Below, piece by piece: positions 24,448-36,115 of a stretch of DNA of 64,000 bases (its first letter is position 1; each line of letters opens with the position of its first letter). This DNA comes from Penelope pileata (taxonomy: Eukaryota > Chordata > Aves > Galliformes > Cracidae), in contig WBMW01001654.1 of NCBI GenBank assembly GCA_013396635.1, positions 787,187 through 851,186 on the forward strand, given 5' to 3'. Made by a program: the position numbers and the translations under genes. Below the pieces are notes generated by a model. It saw nothing but the letters and a program-made list of their open reading frames with translations, was not told where the DNA came from and did no database searches.

Positions 24448-24750
24448 CCGCACACCTGCCTGTGCACGCGTGGGTTGTGCTCCTGCTGCCTCAGCGGAGA
24501 ACCTGAGCGGGCGGCGTTCGCCAGCAGAGGGCGCTGTGCGCTGCGGGCCGAGCGGGGCCGGCGGGCGGAGCCCCGGGCGGGTCTGCGCCCCTCGGGCACC
24601 CGCTGCCGCCGGTCCCGCGGCGCGTACTGCGGCTCTGACGGACCGGTGCTTACGTTTCAAAGCAATGAAAAGGGCGTGGGTCCCGGTGGTCTCGCTCCGC
24701 CATACGTCTGTGTGGTGATCCTCTGTGCGCCTCGCAGCCCCCCGGAGACG
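24448..24750. promoter_or_regulatory. CpG island 3 (small), alternative promoter or insulator
   Basis: About 300 bp of CpG-rich sequence, GC-rich and sharply bounded, about 6 kb right of CpG island 2. It contains a perfect CTCF core at 24521. TGACGTCG, a variant CRE, lies 200 bp further right at 24952. It may be an alternative MIPOL1 promoter or a CTCF-bound boundary. No donor site is strong enough for me to assign an exon. Confidence 0.6.
24521..24534 (+). promoter_or_regulatory. Perfect CTCF core motif
   Basis: CCAGCAGAGGGCGC matches the CTCF consensus CCASYAGRKGGCRS at all 14 positions. It lies inside CpG island 3. CTCF binding here could set a boundary between the SLC25A21 and MIPOL1 regulatory domains; occupancy depends on methylation of the CpG in the motif. 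Confidence 0.7.
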
Positions 24751-25382
24751 CAAAGTCATCCTTGGAGGCTGCGGGTTTGTGTGCCACCGGGCTGAGCTGC
24801 AGGTTGAAATAATCACCGGAGATGTGTTTCTGTGTGCTGTTACTATGCACGAGAAACCCGCATTCAGACGTGATGGAGTGAGGTTAAAAGGGAGATGGGA
24901 TTGTGGAAACGTTTGTCAGAGATCAATTATTGAGTTGGAATTGTGCTGAAATGACGTCGTTTGGGTTGCTTTATTTGTTTTGATGGTTATTAGTCACTTT
25001 TGCATATGGTTTGCAGAAACAAAATTATGGTCTTTTTATTATATGGCACATGAACTAAACGGTAATACAGCACTAAAGTGTGGGTGCTGCCTGGAGCTCA
25101 CTCTGCACAGTACAATCAAAAGTGTCTGCTGGACATTCACCTTCAGTTACCTCCTAGTTCCTCTTTGTATCTGCCAGTAAACACTGGTAAAAAATAAAGA
25201 CAATTAGAAGGTAGCCGTGTTCAAACAGATTTTTTTTTTCCAAAGCACTTTCTAAAAAACTTTTCTCAAGTTTTTTAAATATCACTCATTTTATGCCTAC
25301 TAGGTATAGTCGGCCTTGTCATAGTGTGCGTGACAGTTCTGAAGTCTGTCCCTGAAACACATCAGTGATTTTTTTTTAAGAG

Positions 25383-25420
25383 TTTTTTTTTTAAAAAAAA
25401 AAAGGAAGAAGAAGAAGAAA
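25383..25420. repeat. T-run/A-run junction followed by (GAA)n
   Basis: About ten T, then about eleven A, then GGAAGAAGAAGAAGAAA. Low-complexity sequence with no associated gene feature. Confidence 0.85.
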
Positions 25421-25684
25421 TTCACGGAGATATCAAAGGGTTTGATTTAGAGCTAACAGCTGTTACAAGCTAACAGTTTTGAGGAAATCAGATTGTGGCA
25501 GAGAAAATTATCTGGGCAAAACACCTAGAATATATTGCAAAGAAATTAACAAAGCAGTTAGAATTCAACCCCCACCAATCATCTTGGACTGTAGGTTTTA
25601 ATTTTTGGTAGGGATGGAAAGTGCAGCTGAAGGTCCCAGTGGGCAAGAGATCAGGCAGAGAAGTGTTAACTTTCTCAGCCCCGT

Positions 25685-26203
25685 TTGTCCCAAAGAGAAA
25701 AACAAAAAAAGCTTGTGCAAATAGCGCATGGTATAAAACATCAGAAGTCCGAGTGTCCAGCAATATCTGCTGTCCTTTTTCAAACATCAGCAGAATATGC
25801 AAACATGATGATGAGGACAATGGTGCCTTTAGTTCTGAGGATATTGCCCTCGATAGTGTGCTGCAGAGGCAGAAATCATCTACCTGAAACCAAGTGGAGG
25901 GTTGGACAGCACAAGTGTGAAAACCGATGTGGTGCCAGAGATGGAGATATTAGCAAAAAAACTAAGCTGTATAAGAAAATAAAGATTTGGGTTAATATAA
26001 ATAAGTTGATTCTAAGGTTATATAATTATCTTATATATATAATCAAGGGAAGGATTACTGAGTTTCAGCTCATGTTCGTGTTAAAGGAGTGTTTTCTTTT
26101 GAAGAGGGGGGGGGATGTTTTCAGGAAGAGTTTGTCTGCAAAACTTTCAGTGAAATACAGGGTAGAGCTGAGAAGACAAATGGTCCAGAAAATGACATGC
26201 TAA
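25685..26203 (+). other. Unassigned 172-codon open frame in AT-rich intron
   Basis: An ATG-to-stop frame of 172 codons, the longest outside GC-rich islands; a 170-codon frame at 56740 is CR1. The peptide is rich in lysine, arginine and isoleucine, starts MSQREKQKKLVQIAHGIKHQ and shows no domain I recognise. An overlapping frame from 25621 to 25887 encodes 88 residues with more balanced composition, so the region might be an eroded retrocopy or transposon rather than a live gene. Splice sites and a promoter are not evident. I do not assign a function. Confidence 0.2.
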
Positions 26204-29200
26204 CATATGTTTCCCCTCAGAAGAGAAAGAAGAGCTTCATAATCTTGTATGAAATGTGAAATGAGTGATAGAGTCAAAAAGATGGGTTTACTGGTCATTA
26301 AAAATGTGAGAAAAAAAGACAAGCCTTCATTAAACTTGTTGGCCTTAAAATGTTTTTAATATAAAAAACAAAAACCTCCAAACCCACCTGCCAATGCACA
26401 GGGAACATCTTGAAAAGATGACTGATAACAAATGTTTTTCTATGCTTGATGCATAAGTAGAATTTGACAGTTGCCCTGAAGAAAGTGGAGACTAAATCTG
26501 TGTTCAGCATTCCTTGTGTTATCAGCACCTGCTTCTTTTGAGAGCTATTTTATGTAGTGCCTGAAGCATTTTGCAGAGAAATACAACAAATGCTTAACAG
26601 CAAAACTAAGATAGTAACTTCTGAAGCTTTGACCCAGGGAAGATGATAAGAAATACAGAACTAGCAGCTGTGGGAAGCTCTGGGAAGATCCAGGATTCTA
26701 GGGTCCAGTTCCATCTCTTTTGATCCAAAAGGGCTCAGTGGGTAACTGAAACATGGCAGTCCTGAATTATGGTATAGGCAGAAATAACAGATTTTAATCC
26801 TGACAGTGAAGGGTACCTCAAAGAATTGTAGAAGATTGCCTGTAACGTAACAGGAGATTTCATTGTCATCGTTTTTCTGTTAAGAGGTTACACGGAAGTG
26901 GGGAATGAGCGTATGGGAGCTGAGAGCCTTGAAAGAACTCATGCAAAACAGAAAAAAACATAATGTGCAGAGACTTCTGATCCTCTGCATTGATCAGATA
27001 TGATACAGCAACTGATAGATAGAGGTCTTCTAAGGTCTCGGTGATTTCTGAATACAAATGAGGGGAAACAAAACAGACAACTGCAGTCTTACATGAAAAA
27101 ACAACTTATGTGAGGTCCTTGAGCTTTTTTATGGCTTAAATTTGTACCTCAGCAGTAGGACAGGGCAAAGCTTTAGTATTTAGAGTTTAATGTTCATTCA
27201 GACAAATAAGCTTGCTAGATCTAATGCAAAGCATTTTCCAAAATGTTAATTTTTCTGTTCTGTCAGTAAAATACATGTGATGTATACTAATAATCTGGCC
27301 CATGTCTAGAAACAGATTTCCTGCTGGGCTAGTTAACCCTAATTGTAGGCTAATTACCCCTATTTGTGATACTTTTGTATAACAGTAAAGGAAACTAGCA
27401 GGATAAATTGGTCCAATGCTGACATTTATGAGGTAAACAATGCAGACTATGCTGTTCTTTGAGATGTACCAAATTTTAGTTGAATCAAGAGTCAGACAGC
27501 TAAGAGTGAAAACCAGCTGACAGCTAAAATATTTTAAATCGTGTGCATCTGTGACACAGGCCTTTCTGAAAGCTGAATGACTTTGAGGGTGATTTAGTTC
27601 TTATTCTCCGTTGAAAGTGGCTTGTACAAGCTGGGAAATGGTGTTTGCTTCCCTGTTTAGCTTTGTGAGTGCAGTGTGGTTCAAACTGCCATTGCCACTC
27701 CTTATCCAGCAATGGCCAGTTTTCCCTATTCCCTGTGTCAAAGGCTCAGATTCCGGATACATGTCACTAAACTGCTTTTTCCTTATTTTCTTGTTTCTGG
27801 AATAGATCTGAATCATTATCTCCAGAAGGAGATGGTGATGCATCCCAGTAATTCCTGCAGGAATTGTTTGCAGTGGGATACAGGATGAACATTGCCATTT
27901 GAGCCTAGATAAAAGTTTTTGGTGCTTGTGTCTTTTCTTAAGTAGCATAACTTGCCTTCCAAATGTTTTAAACTTACTTTACACTGTTCATGCGTTTTAT
28001 TTACATATATTTAAAGTAATTTTAAAAATACATGTATTAGCATTTGTAAATGTTTATTTTCTAGCATCTGCCCATATTAAAGCTAGAGTTTGTGGTTTTT
28101 AATCTCTCCCTAGCTATCTGTAGCAGTACAGTTTTCCTGAAGGACTGAAAAAGCTATTGGAGAATCCCTGTACCCATTTTTGCATAAAATCTTCCAATAA
28201 TATGAGAAAGATGCTACTCACATGTTTTCCTCAATCAATTAAGAATGTATCTGGTATCTGCTTTGATACCAGATGAACAATTTTATATTTATGTATATGA
28301 AACTGCCTATACAAATAGGGCTTTAATTAGATACTTTATTCACTTATTTGCTCATAGCTTGTGATTCTGTAGTTAACTTGGGAAGTAAGAATAATCATTT
28401 TTGTTGTATGCTTTTGTGGACTGGATGTAAATTAATCACAGAAGTACAGTGTCAGCATGAATTAATTATGCAAGTAAGCTGAATGGCTATTTCATTATTT
28501 TATTTAAATGGCAATAGCTTGAGAAGATCTTTTGTCATAATAGATTAGCCAGAATTCATTCGAAAAAGTCTTAGTATGTTTAAGGTAATGGAAAAAATTT
28601 GCTTTCAGTACATCCTAGCAGAGATCCTGTTTAAAACAGATGACAGCCTGTCACGTTCAGTAGCATATCAGTCATCAGATTTATTCTAATTCCTTAAGCT
28701 GAACATTTCATTCAAGCTTGTAGATTGTCTTGTCAAGCTACCAAAAACTTCATAGCTTTTCTGTCAAGCATATAGTTGCACCAGCAGTTCACAAATAAAT
28801 GCTAAGCTGCAAAAATATTGTTTATTTTCTTTAACCTTTTATTCAGATACCCAGGCTGTTCTCTCTTGTTATTTTCTCTCCATGTGTTTATTACGAGGCA
28901 TTCAAGGGACTGCTTCCTAAACATGCCTCATCCTGACCATAGCCACTTCAGGCCAAGGGCCATCATTTTGGGATGTGTTGTTTTTACTTGTAGCAGTCTA
29001 GACCACCATGCTTATGACATTCCTCCTGCAATCACAAAGGCCCAGTGAGCAGCTTCATTTTCGGCAGACATGAAGGAATTCCACTGCTGGTGTGCATGAG
29101 GCAGTGGCATTGCCAGTCCTGCTTTGTGCAGAGTGGCACTGATGGTGGAGTTCTGTCTATCTGGAAGGTGAAATTTTGTTATCAGCCCATATAGCTATGG

Positions 29201-32200
29201 CATTCTCCCTGTTTATTCATCAGAATGTCTTTGGGCATTTTTTTTAAGAACTTGTCTTGAGACACAGTTGACCTTCTTTGGAATGAACATGCATATGTCT
29301 AGGGTGGTAAGACACTAGGAATGGTTAGTTGAAGTAATGCTAATTAATGTGTGCTAAAACCCTAAAGCTACTAGCTTAGTACATTCGTATAATTCATATG
29401 TAAGCCCCCAAATCGTTCAATGAAGTGAATTTTCATAAAAGGCATGTATCCAAGTTAGATTAATCTCTATATCAAAGTGCTAATGCAATGACATTCAATA
29501 TAAAGTTGTGACTGCCCTTTCACGGAGAAGGAAACTTCCTTGGTTACCTTTATCAGCAATAATAAAAAATTTAAGCTGTATGTTAATAATTGTCCAGAAC
29601 CACCAAATTCAGAATTCTACTCTACTTTCTACTACTACTTTTTCACTGAAACTTGTGATTTCTTCCAATATGTGGGATTTTTTCTGTCATTTGATGCGGT
29701 GCTAAGTTTTCTCTCCTAATCTGATGGTTTTCTTTGTCATAAAATACTTGAATTTTTTTTTAATACTGTATTTTGATTTGTTGAATGGCAGATATGTTCT
29801 TTTAGCAGACTTATTGCTTGAACAGGTACTCCAGAAGATAGACTATGTGTCTAAAAATCAGCTGTGGGGTTTAAGCCCTAGAAAGTATTAAAGCCTGAGT
29901 ATATATATTAAAAGAAAATATTGTTAAAATATCAAGATAATGAAAAGTCAGAAAATAAATCATAATATCAAATTATAAATCATTAATTTTTATTTGCATT
30001 CAAACATCGAAATATGTAGTGTAGACAAAACATTGAAACATGTGGATAGCTAACTGAAATGACTTACCTCTCATCACATACACTGAATAAATAACCTGTA
30101 ACATTCAGTGACAAAGTTTTTTCATATGTAATATATTGAAGCTGTTGAGTCCTAGAGTAATAAGAAAAGTCATCTCAAAATATTGTCTACTTCACAAAAA
30201 ATGCTAGTAGACCTGCCAGGTTATTGTGTCAAGCTGGATTTTATAAGAAATGCTGGTTTCCAAAACATGTCTTGATCTTGTTATATAGAAGCTGTCTATT
30301 TTACATCTGTTCCTGGTTACAGACTGCAGGTTTTCTGGGCTCCCATTGAAGTACCACACCAGTGTCTCTGAGGTCAGTAATTCGCTGCTGTTCCTTACAG
30401 TAAGTCACGTCAGAGGGTAGTGACAAAGGGTGAGTGACTCAGCAGCCCTAATGTGCTGATCTGATGTCTCTTAACAACTCTTCTAGGTAAGTGTTGGGGC
30501 TACAAATGCATTGTGTTTTCTTCAGGAGCTGTAGCTTGTTCCATTTCAACAAAGGAAAGCGGCTGTGAAGGAATCAGAATCTCTGTCTGATCAGGATCTT
30601 TGTTGGGTAGACTTCAAGATAAAGGATTTTGTGTGCCATCTGGTTTAACAAATGTGACACTTGGTAAGCTTCTGTAAAGGCATCAGTTCAGCAGCTTTGA
30701 TTTGCTGGGCTGATGATCAGATCGTTGAGGTCTGCCTCTCAGTGTGATGGAGCACTCTTTCTAAATGGCAAAGACTGATGAAACTACAGGACTGATAAGA
30801 AAGTGCAGATCCCTATAAGAACAGACTCACCTTCTTCCTTTTACTTTTTAATATAATTTATTTCAGCATCATAATGAACATGTTTCTGATGTGATACTCC
30901 TGTTTAAAAGACAGTAGTATACCCAGTCCACTAGTTTTTGACACCGTAAGGTATAGAAGAATGGGATGCCCACGAAAGATTCATTTTTCCATAAAGGTTA
31001 TTGACTACGGTGTAATGGCTGTGTCAGGAGACTCTTTTATCTTGGGATGTACGGTCAGTGGGTGCTTAAGTTAGCTTCCTGCACTAAAGTAGTGTAGAAG
31101 TAAGGTGATATAAATATGGCTGGGAGCAAAATTTATGTTCTTGCTTTAAGGACTCAGAATTTGATGGTAGCAAAAGTAAACACAGTTGTGGGGTGTAACA
31201 CTTTTTTCTCACACTATACTGAAGGTGACTGCTGTGCAGGTGTACAAGGTAACTAATTAAAACAGTTTCCCCTTGAAATGTAATTTTGTTCTTCCTCTTC
31301 ACTATCCAGTGGTAGACTAATATTTGTCTCCAGAATGTTTTTCCAGGATCTGAAGTGGAATTACAGTATGTGAAGGTTACTAAATATTAGGCAAAAATTA
31401 GAATTCTCTTCATAGTTTAAAAGTATCTTTCATATTTCAAAAACCCTCCTGGATGTAAAATTCTTTTGGCAAACATTCACTGTCTTGCACTTAGGAGAGA
31501 AAACTTATTAAAAATAGCATATGCTACTGTGATACTGAGGTTTCCCTCCAGTTGTTATCTGCTTGGTAGCTTGTTTCCTGTTTAGTGTACTACACACTTT
31601 CCAAGTTTATCTTAAATGTTAAACAACAAAACAAAACAACAACAATGAAAGATACTTTGAGATCTCATTTAGTATTCCATATTACATTTTCTTTTCAGTA
31701 ATGCAGTCATTCAGCCTGTTAGAGAGAGTAGGGAAATTAGGAATCAACTGTACATCTCCAGTTCTTAAAAATCCCTCAAGTAACTACTTAGTGATGGATG
31801 CATATGTGTGTGTATTTTTTTAAAAGCTGTAATCCATCATAGTATAATTCTTTGTAAAAGTATCACAGTATACTAATACAGGTGAGGAATTCGATATTGT
31901 AAATAAAAGTAGAAATTTGTTCCATATATAGAAATTAATTCAGACTGATGTTAAATCTCAGTTCATAAAAATTATCTACTGTTCTCCAAAATATTTTGAA
32001 ACAAAACTATAACGTGTTATCTGATTTAAAAATTGTGGTTGGAGCATGGGTTTGTTAGTTGCATGGTCTCTGGACTTCTCAAATGTCTAGAGATGCAGGC
32101 TTTTAGAAAAATGTTTGTTAATGGTTGTCTAAGAGTAGCTGTGGATTTTTCAATCTGTTCTGAAAGCACAGCTGAAAATATATCAGAAACTACATTTTTT

Positions 32201-32624
32201 TTAAATTTAGTTTTTTTAAATTAGTATCTTTTATAAAATCAAAAATAGTCTTACACCTTAGTGAACTTTGGTGTGATGAGTAAATTAAACTTAATGAACT
32301 CTTTTCAGATGGGATTAACATATTCTATTAAGAAAAAGGCAAAAACTACCATCTTACCATGACACCGCTTTTCCCAAACCAATCTACTCAATAGATTCAC
32401 AATCCAGCTGAAGAACTGGGTACAGTTAAGTACTGCCTTGGGATAAGAAGAAAGCAAAAGAGGGCTGTGACTTATTGACATGTTTTCACATAGGGAAATG
32501 ACTGATTAGATGTAGCTTTGAAGCCTTGAAGAAATTAAGGGAATGTTAAACTATACAATAAGAGCAGAATCAAAGTGGCATAACTTTATCAGAAAAATTA
32601 TACCTTTTTATATTAAAGCTTGAA

Positions 32625-32688
32625 CATGCTAGGATTTGCTCTTGACAGCAAAAAGTCATGTTAAGATTTGCCTTTGACAGCAAGGAGT
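32625..32688. repeat. Tandem duplication of a 32-bp unit
   Basis: Two adjacent units, 32625-32656 and 32657-32688, both of the form CATG-TAGGATTTG-TTTGACAGCA-AGT, differing at about six positions. A simple local duplication. Confidence 0.85.
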
Positions 32689-33734
32689 CAAGAAAGTGTA
32701 ACAATCAGGAAAAGTTGGCTTTGTTCATGAAGTGTTTAAGAAATATTCCAGAAGACTTCCTCCCTTCTTTACTCCCAGTTTGGCTGTGAAATAGAAAGCT
32801 ATTTATTTTTCTAATGCTATGATGGCACAGAAGCCACCTTAGTGCAGATGTGTAACCTTCCTGTCAGCTACTCCTTCAGCATGAAAGGCAAGATAAAACT
32901 CTGGAATCTAATAGTCATGCAGCTTCAGAATATATGAGAATATCTTTGGAATAGTTTTAATTGAGCTGTTGGCTGTGTATATATATATTTAAATCTTGTG
33001 TTTTATTGATACTTCTGTTGCTATCAAGTTTTTTGTATTTAATTTTTTAGTGATGCCAAGCAGTGCAACTTGTAGTGCCCAGAACATCTGACAAACAAGC
33101 CTCAAACTGTTCAGCAAGATTATGTGCATGAGAAAGCAGTCATCAAAATAAGCCTGGGTTTCAAAAGTGCTGTCTAAGCAAGGATTTTGCCTCCTTTGTC
33201 TTGTAAGTGGATTTAGAGCACTTTTGCTCCGCCCAGGAATAACTGTTGTGGGGCCAAGATTCAGCTGCTATCTCAGCTCTCTGAAACCTAACCTAATTTC
33301 TTCTTTTCACCTCTGGTGTCAAGTGTTTTGGCAATTAAAACATTAATGTAGCTTGATGAATCAAGGAATAATGAGTGTTAGATATCTGAATTTATGATGA
33401 GGTTGCAAGAAAGAAGAGAACATCCATCTGTTTCTTTTTACAAAAAAAAATGAGGAAAATAATCTTGCTGAAACTGGCTGGATAATTCTAGGTCTGGAAT
33501 TTTTCCAGGAACTTTTTTTCAACCATTTGTCTTTGTGGAAAGAATCTGATTGATTTTTGAGGCTCAGAACTCCTAATAATTCTTTTTGTCAGTTATATAA
33601 CCTTCAACTTATCTGAACCTCTTTGTAATTTATGTTCTCAGAGGAGTTCTTTAAGACTTCTTCACTGTAAATTATTTTTTTTCCCTGAACATACTTTTTA
33701 AGGCTTTAGAATGACTTTAATAAGCAGTAAAGAC

Positions 33735-34700
33735 TTTTTTTTTTTTTGAAGTAAATCTATCTAGCTTCTTTATTCCCTGTGTTGTATATCATCATAAACG
33801 ATGACAAGATTGAGGAACTCTAGTTCTTCAATGATCTGATTATTCAAATGCATATTTCCAACATGCTGAAATATTTCATTGGTTGAACAAGTGCAGAAGT
33901 GACAGAGCTTTCATTATATAGCGAATCTGACAATTTTGCCTGTTCTTCAAGTTGTGCTGTGACTCTCTTTGGAAGACCTTTTTCTTTGAGTTTTCCATCA
34001 TCTGTAGCTTTAACTTTTTAAATGGAAGCTTTATTTATGGTAGACATTTCCTTTCTACTGGGTGAAGATTACTTTATTTTTGGTCAATTGCAGCTGAAAG
34101 TTTTGAGTATTTTCCAAAACAGCTTAGATTAAAGATAAATATATTGTTTTCCCCAAAGTAAACAAAAATATAGTAGCAGTTTTATTGGGAAACAAGCATG
34201 TGGTGGTATTTTTGATTGCTTTCTTTAAATTTGGCAGGAAGATCAACCCAGTATCAGAAACGTCTGTGATAATGTGACTGATGCTCTGAACATCTTTAAG
34301 TTTTGATAATACCTCTTTTTTTTCTTCTGCTTTTTTCATTAGTTTCTTTTCCCAGCTGCCTGGCACTGATTCAGAATCCATGGAGACTTGTCTTTTAATC
34401 TTCCTTTGTTGGTGCAAGAACAGGAAGAAGTGCTGAGTGTGTGCAAGCTTAGTCTCTGTGGGTTTTTTTAGCTTCCATTTAAATTTTGAACATTCTCAAC
34501 TGACTTAATTTCACTGACTTCAGTGTGACTTCATTCACAGCACTTATCTCCAGCTCTCATAGAGTTCTGGCCCACCTCAGAATACCTGATAATCCCAGAC
34601 TATTTCTGGATATGTTCTTTCAAGTGCTGCTGGTCTTCAGGGTTCTTTGTTACTGCGTTAAGTCTCAGGGAAGCATCTGGATTAAGTTATTAAAAACAAT
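33735..34700 (-). pseudogene. Decayed processed retrocopy of an unidentified gene
   Basis: On the minus strand the segment ends with AATAAA (TTTATT at 33769-33774 on plus), 21 nt later a run of 13 A (T-run 33735-33747), then unrelated sequence. Upstream are coding-like stretches broken by stops and frameshifts. Examples are KNPEDQQHLKEHIQ near 34640, VSMDSESVPGSWEKKLMKKA near 34390-34330, and GKLKEKGLPKRVTAQLEEQA near 33990-33930 followed by KLSDSLYNESS. The charged, helical peptides look like a real protein, but I cannot name the parent. No introns are evident. The right boundary and target-site duplications are unclear. It lies within MIPOL1, antisense to it. Confidence 0.5.
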
Positions 34701-34854
34701 AGCCTGCCAGTTGTAACTAAATAGGCAATAACGCACAATAGGGCGTGTGCTATGTCATACACGTTGTGTTGTAAAGTACACAGCCAATGCATAGGTACTA
34801 AAAATGTTCCAGAATGTTTTTGACAGTATAACAAACATATCTTGAAGTGTGTCA

Positions 34855-36115
34855 TTTCATAGAATCATAGAATGGTTTGGTTTGGAAGGGATACTAAAGA
34901 CCATCTGGTTCCATGGGCAGGGACACCTTCCACTAAATCATGTTGCTCAAAGCTCCATCCAGCCTGGCCTTGAACACTGATGGGGGGACGAGGCATCTAC
35001 AACTTCTCTGGGCAACCTGTTCAGTGTCTCTCTACCCTCATAATGAAGAATTTCTTCCTCATATCTAAACTAAACCTACCCTCTTTTAGCCTAGAGCCGT
35101 TACCCCTTCTCCTACCACTACACTCCCTGAAAGATTCTCTTCCCATCTTTGTTGTTCATCCTCCTAGGTACTGGAAGGCCACTATAAGGTCTCCCTGGAG
35201 CCTTCTGCAAGCTGAACAACCCCAACTCTCTCAACCCCTCTTCATAGGAGAGATGCTTCAGCCTTCTGATCGTCCTTATAGCCTTCCTCTGGACTTGCTC
35301 CAAGAGGTCCATATCCTTCTTATGCTGTGGGCCCCGGAACTAAGCATAGTACTCCAGGTGGGCTCTCATGAGAGCAGGAAAGAATCACAGAATCAGCTCA
35401 TTTGACTTTCTGTTTGCTCTTCTTTTGATGTAGCCCAGGATACGGTTGCACCCAGCTGCAGCCCTTTGCATTTGGCCTTGTTGAACTTTGTGAGGTTTGT
35501 ATGGGCCTACCTCTCAAGCCTGTCAAGGTCCCAGTAGATAGCAACCCTTGCCTCCAACGTGTCAACCATGCCACTCAGCTTGGTNGGTCTCCCTGGAGCC
35601 TTCTGCAAGCTGAACAACCCCAACTCTCTCAACCCCTCTTCATAGGAGAGATGCTTCAGCCTTCTGATCGTCCTTATAGCCTTCCTCTGGACTTGCTCCA
35701 AGAGGTCCATATCCTTCTTATGCTGTGGGCCCCGGAACTAAGCATAGTACTCCAGGTGGGCTCTCATGAGAGCAGGAAAGAATCACAGAATCAGCTCATT
35801 TGACCTTCTGTTTGCTCTTCTTTTGATGTAGCCCAGGATACGGTTGCACCCAGCTGCAGCCCTTTGCATTTGGCCTTGTTGAACTTTGTGAGGTTTGTAT
35901 GGGCCTACCTCTCAAGCCTGTCAAGGTCCCAGTAGATAGCAACCCTTGCCTCCAACGTGTCAACCATGCCACTCAGCTTGGTGTCATCCACAAACATTCT
36001 GTGGGTACTCTCAATCCCACTGTCCATGTTGCTGCCAGAGATGTTAGATGATACTGGTCCCGTTACAGACAGACTGCTGCAGGACACCACTTGTCATTGG
36101 TCTCCAGCTTCTCAC
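34855..36115 (-). mobile_element. CR1 LINE, 3' part of ORF2 and 3' UTR
   Basis: The left end carries TCATAGAATCATAGAATGG, the reverse of the CR1 3' octamer tail, followed by the typical TTTGGAAGGGATACTAAAG block. On the minus strand the coding part reads MDLLEQVQRKAIRTIRRLKH then LSYEEGLRELGLFSLQK, the C-terminal region of the CR1 reverse-transcriptase polyprotein. The 5' end is truncated near 36115, as is usual for CR1. A 397-bp piece is duplicated around a single N (see 35188-35982), so the true length is probably about 860 bp. Confidence 0.92.
35188..35982. repeat. 397-bp direct duplication joined by one N, probable assembly artefact
   Basis: 35188-35584 and 35586-35982 are the same sequence. 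The one difference I found is T at 35407 versus C at 35805. They are separated only by the N at 35585. The duplication cuts across CR1 sequence at no natural boundary, and a join at an N is typical of contig ends that should have been overlapped. Confidence 0.92.

Noticed and set aside
28249..28274. 10-bp stem, 6-nt loop hairpin (ATCTGGTATC/GATACCAGAT)
   Set aside because: Borderline by chance expectation and no supporting context.
34980..35803. 100-141 residue plus-strand frames repeated twice
   Set aside because: Antisense shadows of the CR1 element; the repeated copy is the probable assembly duplication.
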